Origin: DASYML01 sp036399835
Lineage (GTDB): Bacteria > Acidobacteriota > Blastocatellia > Pyrinomonadales > Pyrinomonadaceae
Reading direction: 5' to 3'
Length of the DNA: 28,802 nucleotides
NCBI GenBank assembly: GCA_036399835.1
Contig: DASWMI010000159.1
Coordinates: forward strand, 1 to 28,802
The notes beneath the pieces were generated by a model. The model ran no database searches. It saw only the letters and a list, made by a program, of their open reading frames with translations, and had not been told where the DNA came from. Below are positions 1 through 5,581 of the stretch, in pieces (the stretch's first letter is position 1; each line of letters opens with the position of its first letter). The position numbers and the translations under genes were made by a program.

Positions 1-661
1 CTTTTGGTCCATAACTGAGGACGCCTCCCGCAGCCAGGACGGCTGTGATAATGCCCATAGTCTTCTGCGCATCGTTGCCGCCGTGACCTAAAGAGAAGGC
101 GGCGGCGGAAAAGAGTTGGCCGCGACGGAAAATCCTGTCAACGCGGTCGGGCGTCGTGTTGCGGAAGAGCCAGAAGACGGCCACCATCAGGAGAAATCCG
201 ACCAGCAGCCCGATGATGGGCGAGAGGACTATGAATTTGATGGTCCTGAACCAGACATCGGTTTTTAAAAGCCCGCTGACGCCCCTGTAAGCCGCGATGC
301 CTGCGCCCGCGTACCCGCCCAGAAGCGCGTGTGAGCTGGACGTGGGCAGCCCCAGATACCATGTAATCAAGTTCCAGATAATCGCACCGAGGAGCGCCGC
401 GAGCAGTACATAAAGACGCAGGTCCGCCGCGATGAGGTCCATCCTCACGCCGTCGCCAATCGCCTTGGCGACGCGCGTCCCGAAGACAGCGAAGGCCGCA
501 AAGTTGAAGAAGGCCGCCCAGATAACGGCCATCCCCGGCGAGAGCACTCGCGTCGAGACGACGGTCGCGATGGAGTTGGCTGCGTCGTGAAAGCCGTTGA
601 TGTAGTCAAAGACAAGCGCGAGCGTAATCAGCAGCAGGACGAAGGCGAAGGTGGCAGTCAT
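1..661 (-). CDS. pit: PiT-family inorganic phosphate transporter, C-terminus beyond window edge
   Basis: Reading leftwards from an ATG at 661-659 gives an open frame of 220 residues that runs off the left edge. It shows the PiT signature motifs FDYINGFHDAANSIAT near the N-terminus, TSSSHALLGG in the middle and HGGNDAQKTMG near the edge. These form the repeated GANDVAN-like half-sites of the family. Several hydrophobic membrane helices lie between them, so this is an integral inner-membrane protein expected to take up phosphate with H+ or Na+. It lies directly downstream of the DUF47 gene on the same strand, the usual pairing for Pit systems (family knowledge). The 86-base gap between them is mostly filled by an inverted repeat. 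About the first half of a typical transporter is visible. Pit-type rather than Pst-type transport is certain from the motifs; substrate preference is inferred. Confidence 0.94.
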   Translation of the reverse strand, partial: MTATFAFVLLLITLALVFDYINGFHDAANSIATVVSTRVLSPGMAVIWAAFFNFAAFAVFGTRVAKAIGDGVRMDLIAADLRLYVLLAALLGAIIWNLITWYLGLPTSSSHALLGGYAGAGIAAYRGVSGLLKTDVWFRTIKFIVLSPIIGLLVGFLLMVAVFWLFRNTTPDRVDRIFRRGQLFSAAAFSLGHGGNDAQKTMGIITAVLAAGGVLSYGPK

Positions 662-668
662 AGAGAAA

Positions 669-744
669 AGTCTGAGAGTCTGAGAGTCTGGAGTCAAAGG
701 CCGGATTTTAGACTCTCGACTCAGGACTCTCGGACTCTCAGACT
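669..744. repeat. Intergenic inverted repeat, GAGTCTGA family, copy 1
   Basis: The left arm is built of reiterated GAGTCTGA-type words. Its outer 12 bases (669-680, AGTCTGAGAGTC) pair perfectly with 733-744, and further GACTC/GAGTC words pair inside. It occupies the gap between the DUF47 stop codon and the pit start. Bases 669-702 are identical to 5450-5483 in the lpxC-polA gap, so this is a dispersed repeat and not a local terminator. No T-tract follows on the minus strand in the position expected for an intrinsic terminator. Confidence 0.85.
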
Positions 745-747
745 GTT

Positions 748-1371
748 TTATGTATGCTTGATAATAACGCTTTCGATAATGTTGGCGACGTTTTCGCAGC
801 GGTCAACGGCGGCCTCCAGCTTTTCGTAGATGTCTTTCCATTTGAAGACCGTCAGCGGATTGCTCTCCTTGCGGAAAAGCTCTGCGATAGCTATGTGGTA
901 GAGGTCGTCGCCCTCGTTTTCAAGGCTGTGCAGTGTGACCAGCCGCGCGTTGATGCCGTCGGGTTTGGCGAGTTTTGAGACGACCTCGTGCAGCTCTATG
1001 GACATGCGTTGTATGACATCGGCCATGCTGCGCGCATGATTCGTACTCTCCTGCACATCGTAGATGACCATCGCGCGGGCCGCGTCGTCAATCAGGTCTA
1101 CGATGTCGTCGAGCGCGCCTGACATCAGGAAAATGTCTTCGCGGTCAAACGGAGTGATGAAGGACTTGTTAAGCCGCATAGAGATCGAGTGCGTCAGCTC
1201 GTCGCATTCGTGCTCGATCTTTTTAATCGCCTTTGAATGACGCTCAAACTCAGAGCTTTGATCGTTGAGCATCTCGACGAGCGCGTTCGCTGCGTCGGAG
1301 ATATACGAAGTCATTTGCGAAAAGAGCGAAAAATATTGCTCTTCCTTCGGTAAAAAGTTAAAGAATCCCAT
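748..1371 (-). CDS. DUF47 / PhoU-like phosphate transport regulator
   Basis: This 207-residue, largely helical, soluble protein starts MGFFNFLPKEEQYFSLF, the typical DUF47 opening (often MfnlfkkeekffdlF). It contains the family's conserved acidic stretches HECDELTHSI, SGALDDIVDLIDDAARAM and LENEGDDLYHIAIAELF, which in PhoU-like proteins bind metal ions. It ends DRCENVANIIESVIIKH, again typical. DUF47 proteins sit beside pit genes and are thought to control Pit transport. The frame remains open upstream to 1476, but those 35 residues match nothing in the family, so the ATG at 1371 is preferred. The pit gene follows 86 bases downstream on the same strand and probably shares the transcript. The 258-base divergent gap to the next gene has no promoter I could call with confidence. 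Confidence 0.92.
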   Translation of the reverse strand: MGFFNFLPKEEQYFSLFSQMTSYISDAANALVEMLNDQSSEFERHSKAIKKIEHECDELTHSISMRLNKSFITPFDREDIFLMSGALDDIVDLIDDAARAMVIYDVQESTNHARSMADVIQRMSIELHEVVSKLAKPDGINARLVTLHSLENEGDDLYHIAIAELFRKESNPLTVFKWKDIYEKLEAAVDRCENVANIIESVIIKHT

Positions 1372-1629
1372 CGGAATTCTCGGCTCCGTGCTTAAATGTG
1401 GAAATAAAGAGAAAAGGCAATATAGTCGAACGGGCAGGCATTGTCTACAGCTAAAAGAAATTTGCATCCGGTCCACGGAAGATGCGGGAGGTCTTGTCGG
1501 CGGGCGCGGCTTCGTCGTATGCTCAAATCTCTCGCACGATTAATCACACGGGTCGCATCTTTCTCTTGATGAGGTGGCAGGACTTTTTGACGAAATCTTT
1601 GCCGGCCAACTGTTCGGATAGAATCGCTG

Positions 1630-2613
1630 ATGCCTGAAAAGCCTTACTACAGGGAGGTTGTGGACCTGCTGCGGATGGAAGCCGACGCCATCCTGTGTAC
1701 TACTTCGCGGCTCGAACCCGCGCAGGTCGAGGCCGCCGTAGAGCTTTTGAAGGATTGTCGCGGCAAGGTCGTCCTGATCGGCATAGGCAAGTCCGGTCAC
1801 ATCGCCGAAAAGATTGCCGCGACCCTGACCAGCACCGGCACGGCTGCCATCTACCTGCATCCTTCCGACGCGCTGCACGGCGGACTCGGTCTCGTCACGG
1901 CGGGCGATGTCGTCATCATGCTCAGCAACAGCGGCGAGACGGATGAGGTCATCACGATCCTGCCCTACCTCAAGCACAGGCGCGTGCCGCTCATCGCCAT
2001 CGTCGGGAATCCTCATTCGACGCTGGCGCGGCGCGCAGACGTATTGCTCAACGCTTCTGTGGACCAGGAAGCCTGCCCGCTCAATCTGGCGCCGACGACC
2101 AGCACAACCGTTGCGCTCGCCATAGGCGACGCTCTCGCGATGACGCTGATGAAGGTTAAGGAATTAACGCCAGGCGATTTCGCGCTCAATCATCCGGCGG
2201 GGCGTCTCGGCAAACGGCTCACGCTCAAGGTCTCGGACCTGATGCACAGCGGCGCGGATAATCCGACGATCACGATGGACGCGCCCTGGCTCGAAGTGGT
2301 CCAGGGGATTACGCGCGGGGGTCTCGGAGCCGTCAACGTGCTGGACCAGTCGGGCCGACTCGCCGGCATCATCACGGACGGCGACCTGCGCCGCGCCATA
2401 CAGAACATCAATCACATGGAGCTTGAGAATCTGGCGAGCAGCGCCGTGATGACGCGCGACCCCGTTGTCGCCTCTCCCGAGATGCTCGCTTACGATGCCC
2501 TGCAACTGATGGAAGACCGCCCTTCTCAAATCTCAGTTCTCCCGGTCGTTGATGCAGAGCGGCTCTGCGTCGGCCTCATACGTCTTCACGACATCGTTCG
2601 CAGCGGACTTTAA
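1630..2613 (+). CDS. kdsD: D-arabinose-5-phosphate isomerase (KpsF/GutQ/KdsD family)
   Basis: This 327-residue protein has the family architecture: an SIS sugar-isomerase domain (about residues 35-175) followed by two CBS domains (about 205-325). SIS motifs visible are IGIGKSGHIAEKIAATLTST, HPSDALHGGLG, MLSNSGETDEV and NLAPTTSTTVALAIGDALA. The CBS part shows GAVNVLDQSGRLAGIITDGD and SAVMTRDPVVA. The enzyme interconverts ribulose-5-phosphate and arabinose-5-phosphate, the first step toward the Kdo of the LPS inner core, so it fits with lpxC 1.8 kb away. The length is normal (E. coli KdsD is 328 residues). The ATG at 1630 gives the full family N-terminus; the Shine-Dalgarno sequence upstream is weak. 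A KpsF or GutQ paralogue function cannot be excluded from sequence alone. Bases 2614-2784 after it contain no gene. Confidence 0.95.
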   Translation: MPEKPYYREVVDLLRMEADAILCTTSRLEPAQVEAAVELLKDCRGKVVLIGIGKSGHIAEKIAATLTSTGTAAIYLHPSDALHGGLGLVTAGDVVIMLSNSGETDEVITILPYLKHRRVPLIAIVGNPHSTLARRADVLLNASVDQEACPLNLAPTTSTTVALAIGDALAMTLMKVKELTPGDFALNHPAGRLGKRLTLKVSDLMHSGADNPTITMDAPWLEVVQGITRGGLGAVNVLDQSGRLAGIITDGDLRRAIQNINHMELENLASSAVMTRDPVVASPEMLAYDALQLMEDRPSQISVLPVVDAERLCVGLIRLHDIVRSGL

Positions 2614-2784
2614 AAGCAAGGACAAACTCGCGCGGCGATGAATAAAAGGCGGACGATTCGTTGGTCATCATCAACCCAATCGGACAATGATTAAATTCAG
2701 CCGACGAATCCATGTTTCAATCGCTTCCACTTCATCTATGACGCGTTCGACCAAGTTCAGAGTTTTTCTCAGGGGGTTGTTGAA

Positions 2785-3573
2785 ATGCTCAAGCGTATTT
2801 CTGTTCTTATCTTGATTCTGTTTTTCGGGATGGCTCTGGCCGGGCGCTTCTCGTTCGTCTGCGCGCGTGCGCAGGAGCGGCGAAAGGAGAGCCGCCCGCG
2901 TCAGGCACAGCCGCCTCCGTCTGCCGAAGCGACAGTCATTCTCAACGAGCAGTTTTTAAACTCGTTTCTGGAAGCCATCTATACAAACCTGCGCGCGCCG
3001 TCTTATCAGATTTCGATTGTAGGGCTGACGCCGCCGAAAGACAGACAGCCTATTCTTCAAGACGGGCAGGCTGTCCGTGATGAGTCCGTTTCATCTTCAC
3101 ATGCGAACGCGCAGGGCGAATGTGCGAGCGTCATTGTCTTGGAGCGCGAGATGGGAGGCGTCAGGACGGCTGTCCATTTTGAGCAGGGACGGATTGCTGC
3201 GCCGCTCGCCTTTTCCGGCTCTTACAGCGCGGGTCTGCTCGGCTGCATCAAGTTTGAGGGATGGGCCGAAACGGTCATGAATCTTGAGTTTGACCGCGAG
3301 CGGCAGGTCTTGAGCGCGCGTGTCAAGGTCCAGGATATACACCTGAACAATGTTCCCACGCTGGCGAGCGGCCCGCTGGTGACGCTGGTCCAGAATGCTA
3401 TTGACAGCCGCCTCAACCCAGTAGAGTTGCTGCAAGCGGCGCAACTCTCTGCACGCGTGCCCGTCGCGGCTTCCGGCGGCGCACTGCGTTTGCGCGCCAG
3501 GGAAGTGAGGCCGGAGGTCGTCCCAGGCTCGCTCAGGCTTCACATCATTTACGAATTCGTAAAGGCCGATTAA
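2785..3573 (+). CDS. Secreted protein of unknown function
   Basis: A 262-residue protein opening with a clear Sec signal: MLKRIS, a long hydrophobic stretch (VLILILFFGMALA) and small residues near residue 28 (CARAQE). The mature part begins with a basic, proline-rich linker. It is followed by a folded region with no cysteine pairs except C-E-C-type isolated cysteines and several beta-rich stretches (LGCIKFEGWAETVMNLEF, VLSARVKVQDIHLNNVP, SLRLHIIYEFVK). The later part resembles lipid-binding tubular folds of the DUF2993/TULIP kind in its pattern of long alternating strands, but that is only an impression. Translation start is well supported by AGGGGG at 2771-2776, eight bases before the ATG. 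Its six N-terminal residues match those of the convergent gene at 3717-4133, which is probably coincidence of signal peptides. No function is assigned. Confidence 0.8.
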   Translation: MLKRISVLILILFFGMALAGRFSFVCARAQERRKESRPRQAQPPPSAEATVILNEQFLNSFLEAIYTNLRAPSYQISIVGLTPPKDRQPILQDGQAVRDESVSSSHANAQGECASVIVLEREMGGVRTAVHFEQGRIAAPLAFSGSYSAGLLGCIKFEGWAETVMNLEFDRERQVLSARVKVQDIHLNNVPTLASGPLVTLVQNAIDSRLNPVELLQAAQLSARVPVAASGGALRLRAREVRPEVVPGSLRLHIIYEFVKAD

Positions 3574-3594
3574 CTCAGAACAGATTTCAGAATT

Positions 3595-3711
3595 AGCCAC
3601 CGCAGATACGGAGGCACGGAGAGAGACAGAGCATAAACAGGAAAGATGAGTTGAACAGTCTTATAGAATCCTGATTTATCTTTTCTCCGTGTCTCTGCGC
3701 CTGCGGTGGCT
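3595..3711. repeat. Intergenic inverted repeat, AGCCACCGCAG family
   Basis: The left arm begins AGCCACCGCAGATACGGAGG and continues with CACGGAGAGAGA. The right arm ends with CTCCGTGTCTCTGCGCCTGC then GGTGGCT, its imperfect reverse complement. The spacer is about 55 bases. It fills the convergent gap between the secreted-protein gene (plus) and the Sm-like gene (minus), ending five bases from the latter's stop codon. It could act as a bidirectional terminator, but the stem is long and interrupted, and no T-tract adjoins it. Confidence 0.85.
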
Positions 3712-3716
3712 GAATC

Positions 3717-4133
3717 TCAGCAGGGGAAACGGTCTTGAGCGCCGCCGTCGCAGAAGGCCGGCTTGGCTATCATCCCGACGATGACCGCAGCCGCTGCCGC
3801 CGCGCCAATAATCACCCATGTTCGCGTCGAAAGACCGCCGCCCTGCTTTTTGACCCCTTCGACGTTGGTATAGGCTAGAGTTTGAGATGTGCCAGTCTTA
3901 GAGTCCGTGAGGGTAAAAGAATCGTCGCCCGACGCACTGATATAACCTTTTAATTTGGTCCTGTCGCGCAAGCGCACTTCCACACGAGCGTCCCTGCCGA
4001 GACCCTGTTTCAAAACAGTCTCACGAGCTTTCAAGACAAGCTGGTCCGGTTGTCCTGTTTGCGCATAAGCTGTTTGTAAGCCCGTCGCCAATATGATTGC
4101 GATGATCGCCATCGCAGAAATTCTTTTTAGCAA
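3717..4133 (-). CDS. Small exported/membrane-anchored protein with Sm-like domain
   Basis: 138 residues. Residues 1-24 form a signal peptide (MLKRISAMAIIAIILATG, cleavage probably after AYA). Residues about 35-90 hold VEVRLRDRTKLKGYISASG, DSFTLTDSKTG and QTLAYTNVEGV, a strand pattern resembling an Sm/LSm-type small beta-barrel. A hydrophobic, alanine-rich helix (WVIIGAAAAAAVIVGMIA) near the C-terminus could anchor it in the membrane, followed by a short tail with two cysteines. Start: TTG at 4133-4131, chosen because AAGGGG (4141-4146) lies seven bases upstream; there is no ATG in a sensible position. I know similar short exported proteins only as hypothetical proteins. If the Sm-like fold is right, its location outside the cytoplasm argues against an Hfq-like RNA role. 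Confidence 0.8.
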   Translation of the reverse strand: MLKRISAMAIIAIILATGLQTAYAQTGQPDQLVLKARETVLKQGLGRDARVEVRLRDRTKLKGYISASGDDSFTLTDSKTGTSQTLAYTNVEGVKKQGGGLSTRTWVIIGAAAAAAVIVGMIAKPAFCDGGAQDRFPC

Positions 4134-4140
4134 AATTGAT

Positions 4141-4146
4141 CCCCTT
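4141..4146 (-). promoter_or_regulatory. Ribosome binding site deciding a TTG start
   Basis: On the minus strand this reads AAGGGG, seven bases before the TTG at 4133-4131. It is the main reason for accepting the non-ATG start of the Sm-like exported protein. Confidence 0.75.
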
Positions 4147-4259
4147 CGAGTTTAAAATTCAAGACGCCGTTATCCTGGGCAATGACTATGCCAGCACTCG
4201 AAGGTACTCGCTGCGGGCCGGATAATAAGTTCTTCTGGCGGGTTTTTGTGGCGGAGCTT

Positions 4260-4285
4260 GAGCATGGTTATCTGTAACCATGCTC
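4260..4285. other. Perfect 11-bp hairpin between the Sm-like gene and lpxC
   Basis: GAGCATGGTTA (4260-4270), a four-base loop and TAACCATGCTC (4275-4285) form a perfect stem. It lies about 90 bases downstream of the lpxC stop codon and 127 bases upstream of the next minus-strand gene. No T-tract follows on either strand, so it is not a standard intrinsic terminator. It could be an operator, an RNA-processing or attenuation hairpin, or a Rho-independent structure of another kind. Confidence 0.6.
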
Positions 4286-4374
4286 TGAAGGGCAACGAAA
4301 CTCTTTCTTATGGCAGGTTATTGTTGCGCTCAGCCTGAAATTTCGCCTGGCCGACCTTTCAAGCTGGAGCAGGA

Positions 4375-5256
4375 TTATGCCAGAGAGGCCAGGGGAGCAG
4401 CGACGGGCGCATCAACTATTTCCCATGCGCTGTCATTGCGCAGCAGCTTGGACATCAGCGCGGTGTGCAGTAGGTGGCCGCTGCGGACAGCCGTCACGCG
4501 GCCCAGGATGGGCATCCCGAGCAGGGCCAGGTCGCCTATGATGTCCAGAATCTTGTGGCGGACAAACTCGTCCTTAAAGCGTAGGCCCGTCTCGTTGAGC
4601 ATGCTGTCGCGCGTGAGCACGATGGCGTTATCGAGCGAGCCGCCGCGAATCAGGTTGTCGCGGCGCAGTGCTTCTATCTCTTCCGTAAAACCGAAAGTGC
4701 GCGCCGCCGCAATCTCGCGTCCGAATGCACCGTCGCTCAGCTCGAAAAAGAGATGCTGGACGCCAATCAGAGGATGCGGGAAATCAATCAGGCAATCAAT
4801 CTCGTAACCTTCAGCAGGCTCTATGCTGATACGCCTGTTGCCCTGCTCGTATGAGACCCTTTCGCGTACGCGCAGAGCCTTGCGCGCCAGCGGTTGCTGG
4901 ACCAGCCCCGCGCGCTCGATGATTTCCGTAAAGGCTTCCGCAGAGCCATCCAGGATAGGCAACTCCAGGTTGTCAACTTCGATGTAGACGTTATCCACGC
5001 AAACGCCGCGCAGGGCCGCCAACAGGTGCTCGACCGTCGAGAGCATCACGCCCGTCCGCATCAGCGTGGTGGCATAACTGCAATGCGCGACCAATTCCAC
5101 GCTGGCCGGAATCTCAAACCCGCCGAGGTCCGAGCGTTTGAAGACATAGCCCGTATCGGGCGGCGCAGGCGAGAGCCGCAAGTGAACTTCAACCGCCGTG
5201 TGAAGCCCTATGCCGCTGGTTTCGACCGGCTGCGCCAGTGTCGTTTGATTGACCAA
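4375..5256 (-). CDS. lpxC: UDP-3-O-acyl-N-acetylglucosamine deacetylase
   Basis: LpxC removes the acetyl group from UDP-3-O-acyl-GlcNAc, the committed step of lipid A synthesis, using a Zn2+ ion in the cytoplasm. The sequence shows TTLAQPVETSGIGLHTAVEV at the N-terminus, the zinc histidine in STVEHLLAALRGVCVDNVYI, the DGSA loop, the second zinc site HKILDIIGDLALLG and the catalytic-histidine motif SGHLLHTALMSKLL. From a TTG at 5256 the protein has 293 residues, close to the usual 300. This start is preferred because AAGGGG (5265-5270) lies eight bases before it and the product then begins exactly like other LpxC proteins. An ATG at 5280 would add eight residues. The open frame to 5556 runs through an intergenic inverted repeat and is not credible as coding. 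The last 20 residues are variable. Confidence 0.95.
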   Translation of the reverse strand: MVNQTTLAQPVETSGIGLHTAVEVHLRLSPAPPDTGYVFKRSDLGGFEIPASVELVAHCSYATTLMRTGVMLSTVEHLLAALRGVCVDNVYIEVDNLELPILDGSAEAFTEIIERAGLVQQPLARKALRVRERVSYEQGNRRISIEPAEGYEIDCLIDFPHPLIGVQHLFFELSDGAFGREIAAARTFGFTEEIEALRRDNLIRGGSLDNAIVLTRDSMLNETGLRFKDEFVRHKILDIIGDLALLGMPILGRVTAVRSGHLLHTALMSKLLRNDSAWEIVDAPVAAPLASLA

Positions 5257-5264
5257 AAGGTAAA

Positions 5265-5270
5265 CCCCTT
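5265..5270 (-). promoter_or_regulatory. Ribosome binding site supporting the lpxC TTG start
   Basis: Minus-strand AAGGGG, eight bases upstream of the TTG at 5256-5254. The same hexamer precedes the TTG start at 4133. An upstream ATG at 5280-5278 has only a weak GAAG in front of it. Confidence 0.6.
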
Positions 5271-5446
5271 GCCCTTTCATCTTCGCGCGCTCGAAGGCTG
5301 GACGCGCTGCGTTCGGAAATATCGACAAGATAATGGCAAAGCCCATGCCGCGCAGTAAAGCCTTGAATTCAGGGCCAGGACACAAGCCTCTGTTGTCCCT
5401 GAGCCACGCCTTCATCAAATTTGTGCGGCGCGAGCGCAACACGGTT

Positions 5447-5535
5447 AAGAGTCTGAGAGTCTGAGAGTCTGGAGTCAAAGGCCCAGAGCTTTTTCTTTTG
5501 ACTCCAGCCTTGAGACTCTGGACTCTCAGACTCTT
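5447..5535. repeat. Intergenic inverted repeat, GAGTCTGA family, copy 2
   Basis: The outer 15 bases (5447-5461, AAGAGTCTGAGAGTC) are perfectly complementary to 5521-5535. An inner nine bases (5471-5479, GGAGTCAAA) pair with 5497-5505. Bases 5450-5483 are identical to 669-702, while the right arms differ in detail. It stands in the divergent lpxC-polA gap, where no terminator is needed. Confidence 0.9.
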
Positions 5536-5581
5536 CTTCCCGCTTGTCACCCGCAACGGGTTTCCTTATCATCAAGTGACA

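Larger units (their letters stand above)
5257..5581. other. Divergent lpxC-polA intergenic region
   Basis: This 325-base gap separates the lpxC start (minus) from the polA start (plus). It contains the lpxC ribosome binding site (5265-5270) and the GAGTCTGA-family inverted repeat at 5447-5535. Open frames cross it on both strands (the upstream extensions of lpxC and polA), but they read through the repeat and match neither family, so I treat the stretch as non-coding. No convincing promoter hexamers were found. Confidence 0.6.

Noticed and set aside
669..744. Possible CRISPR array from the repeated GAGTCTGA words
   Set aside because: Repeats are immediately adjacent 8-mers within palindrome arms, not 24-40 base repeats separated by unique spacers. 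No cas gene is present.
1372..1629. Promoter-like TTGCCT/ATTTAA pair upstream of the DUF47 gene
   Set aside because: The -10 match is poor (three of six), so I do not annotate it.
2651..2711. GATTCGTTGG/CCGACGAATC inverted repeat after the isomerase gene
   Set aside because: About ten base pairs with a mismatch, a loop of more than 35 bases and no T-tract; too weak to call.
4310..4807. 165-codon plus-strand open frame
   Set aside because: Overlaps the 3' half of lpxC in antisense and shows only the Ser/Arg-rich composition typical of shadow frames.
5281..5556. Long N-terminal extension of lpxC
   Set aside because: It reads through the inverted repeat. LpxC proteins begin at the TTLAQPVETSGIG region, and a ribosome binding site stands just before it.
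5498..5581. 28 extra N-terminal codons for polA
   Set aside because: They are encoded by the right arm of the intergenic inverted repeat and have no family similarity; the ATG at 5582 precedes the nuclease domain directly.
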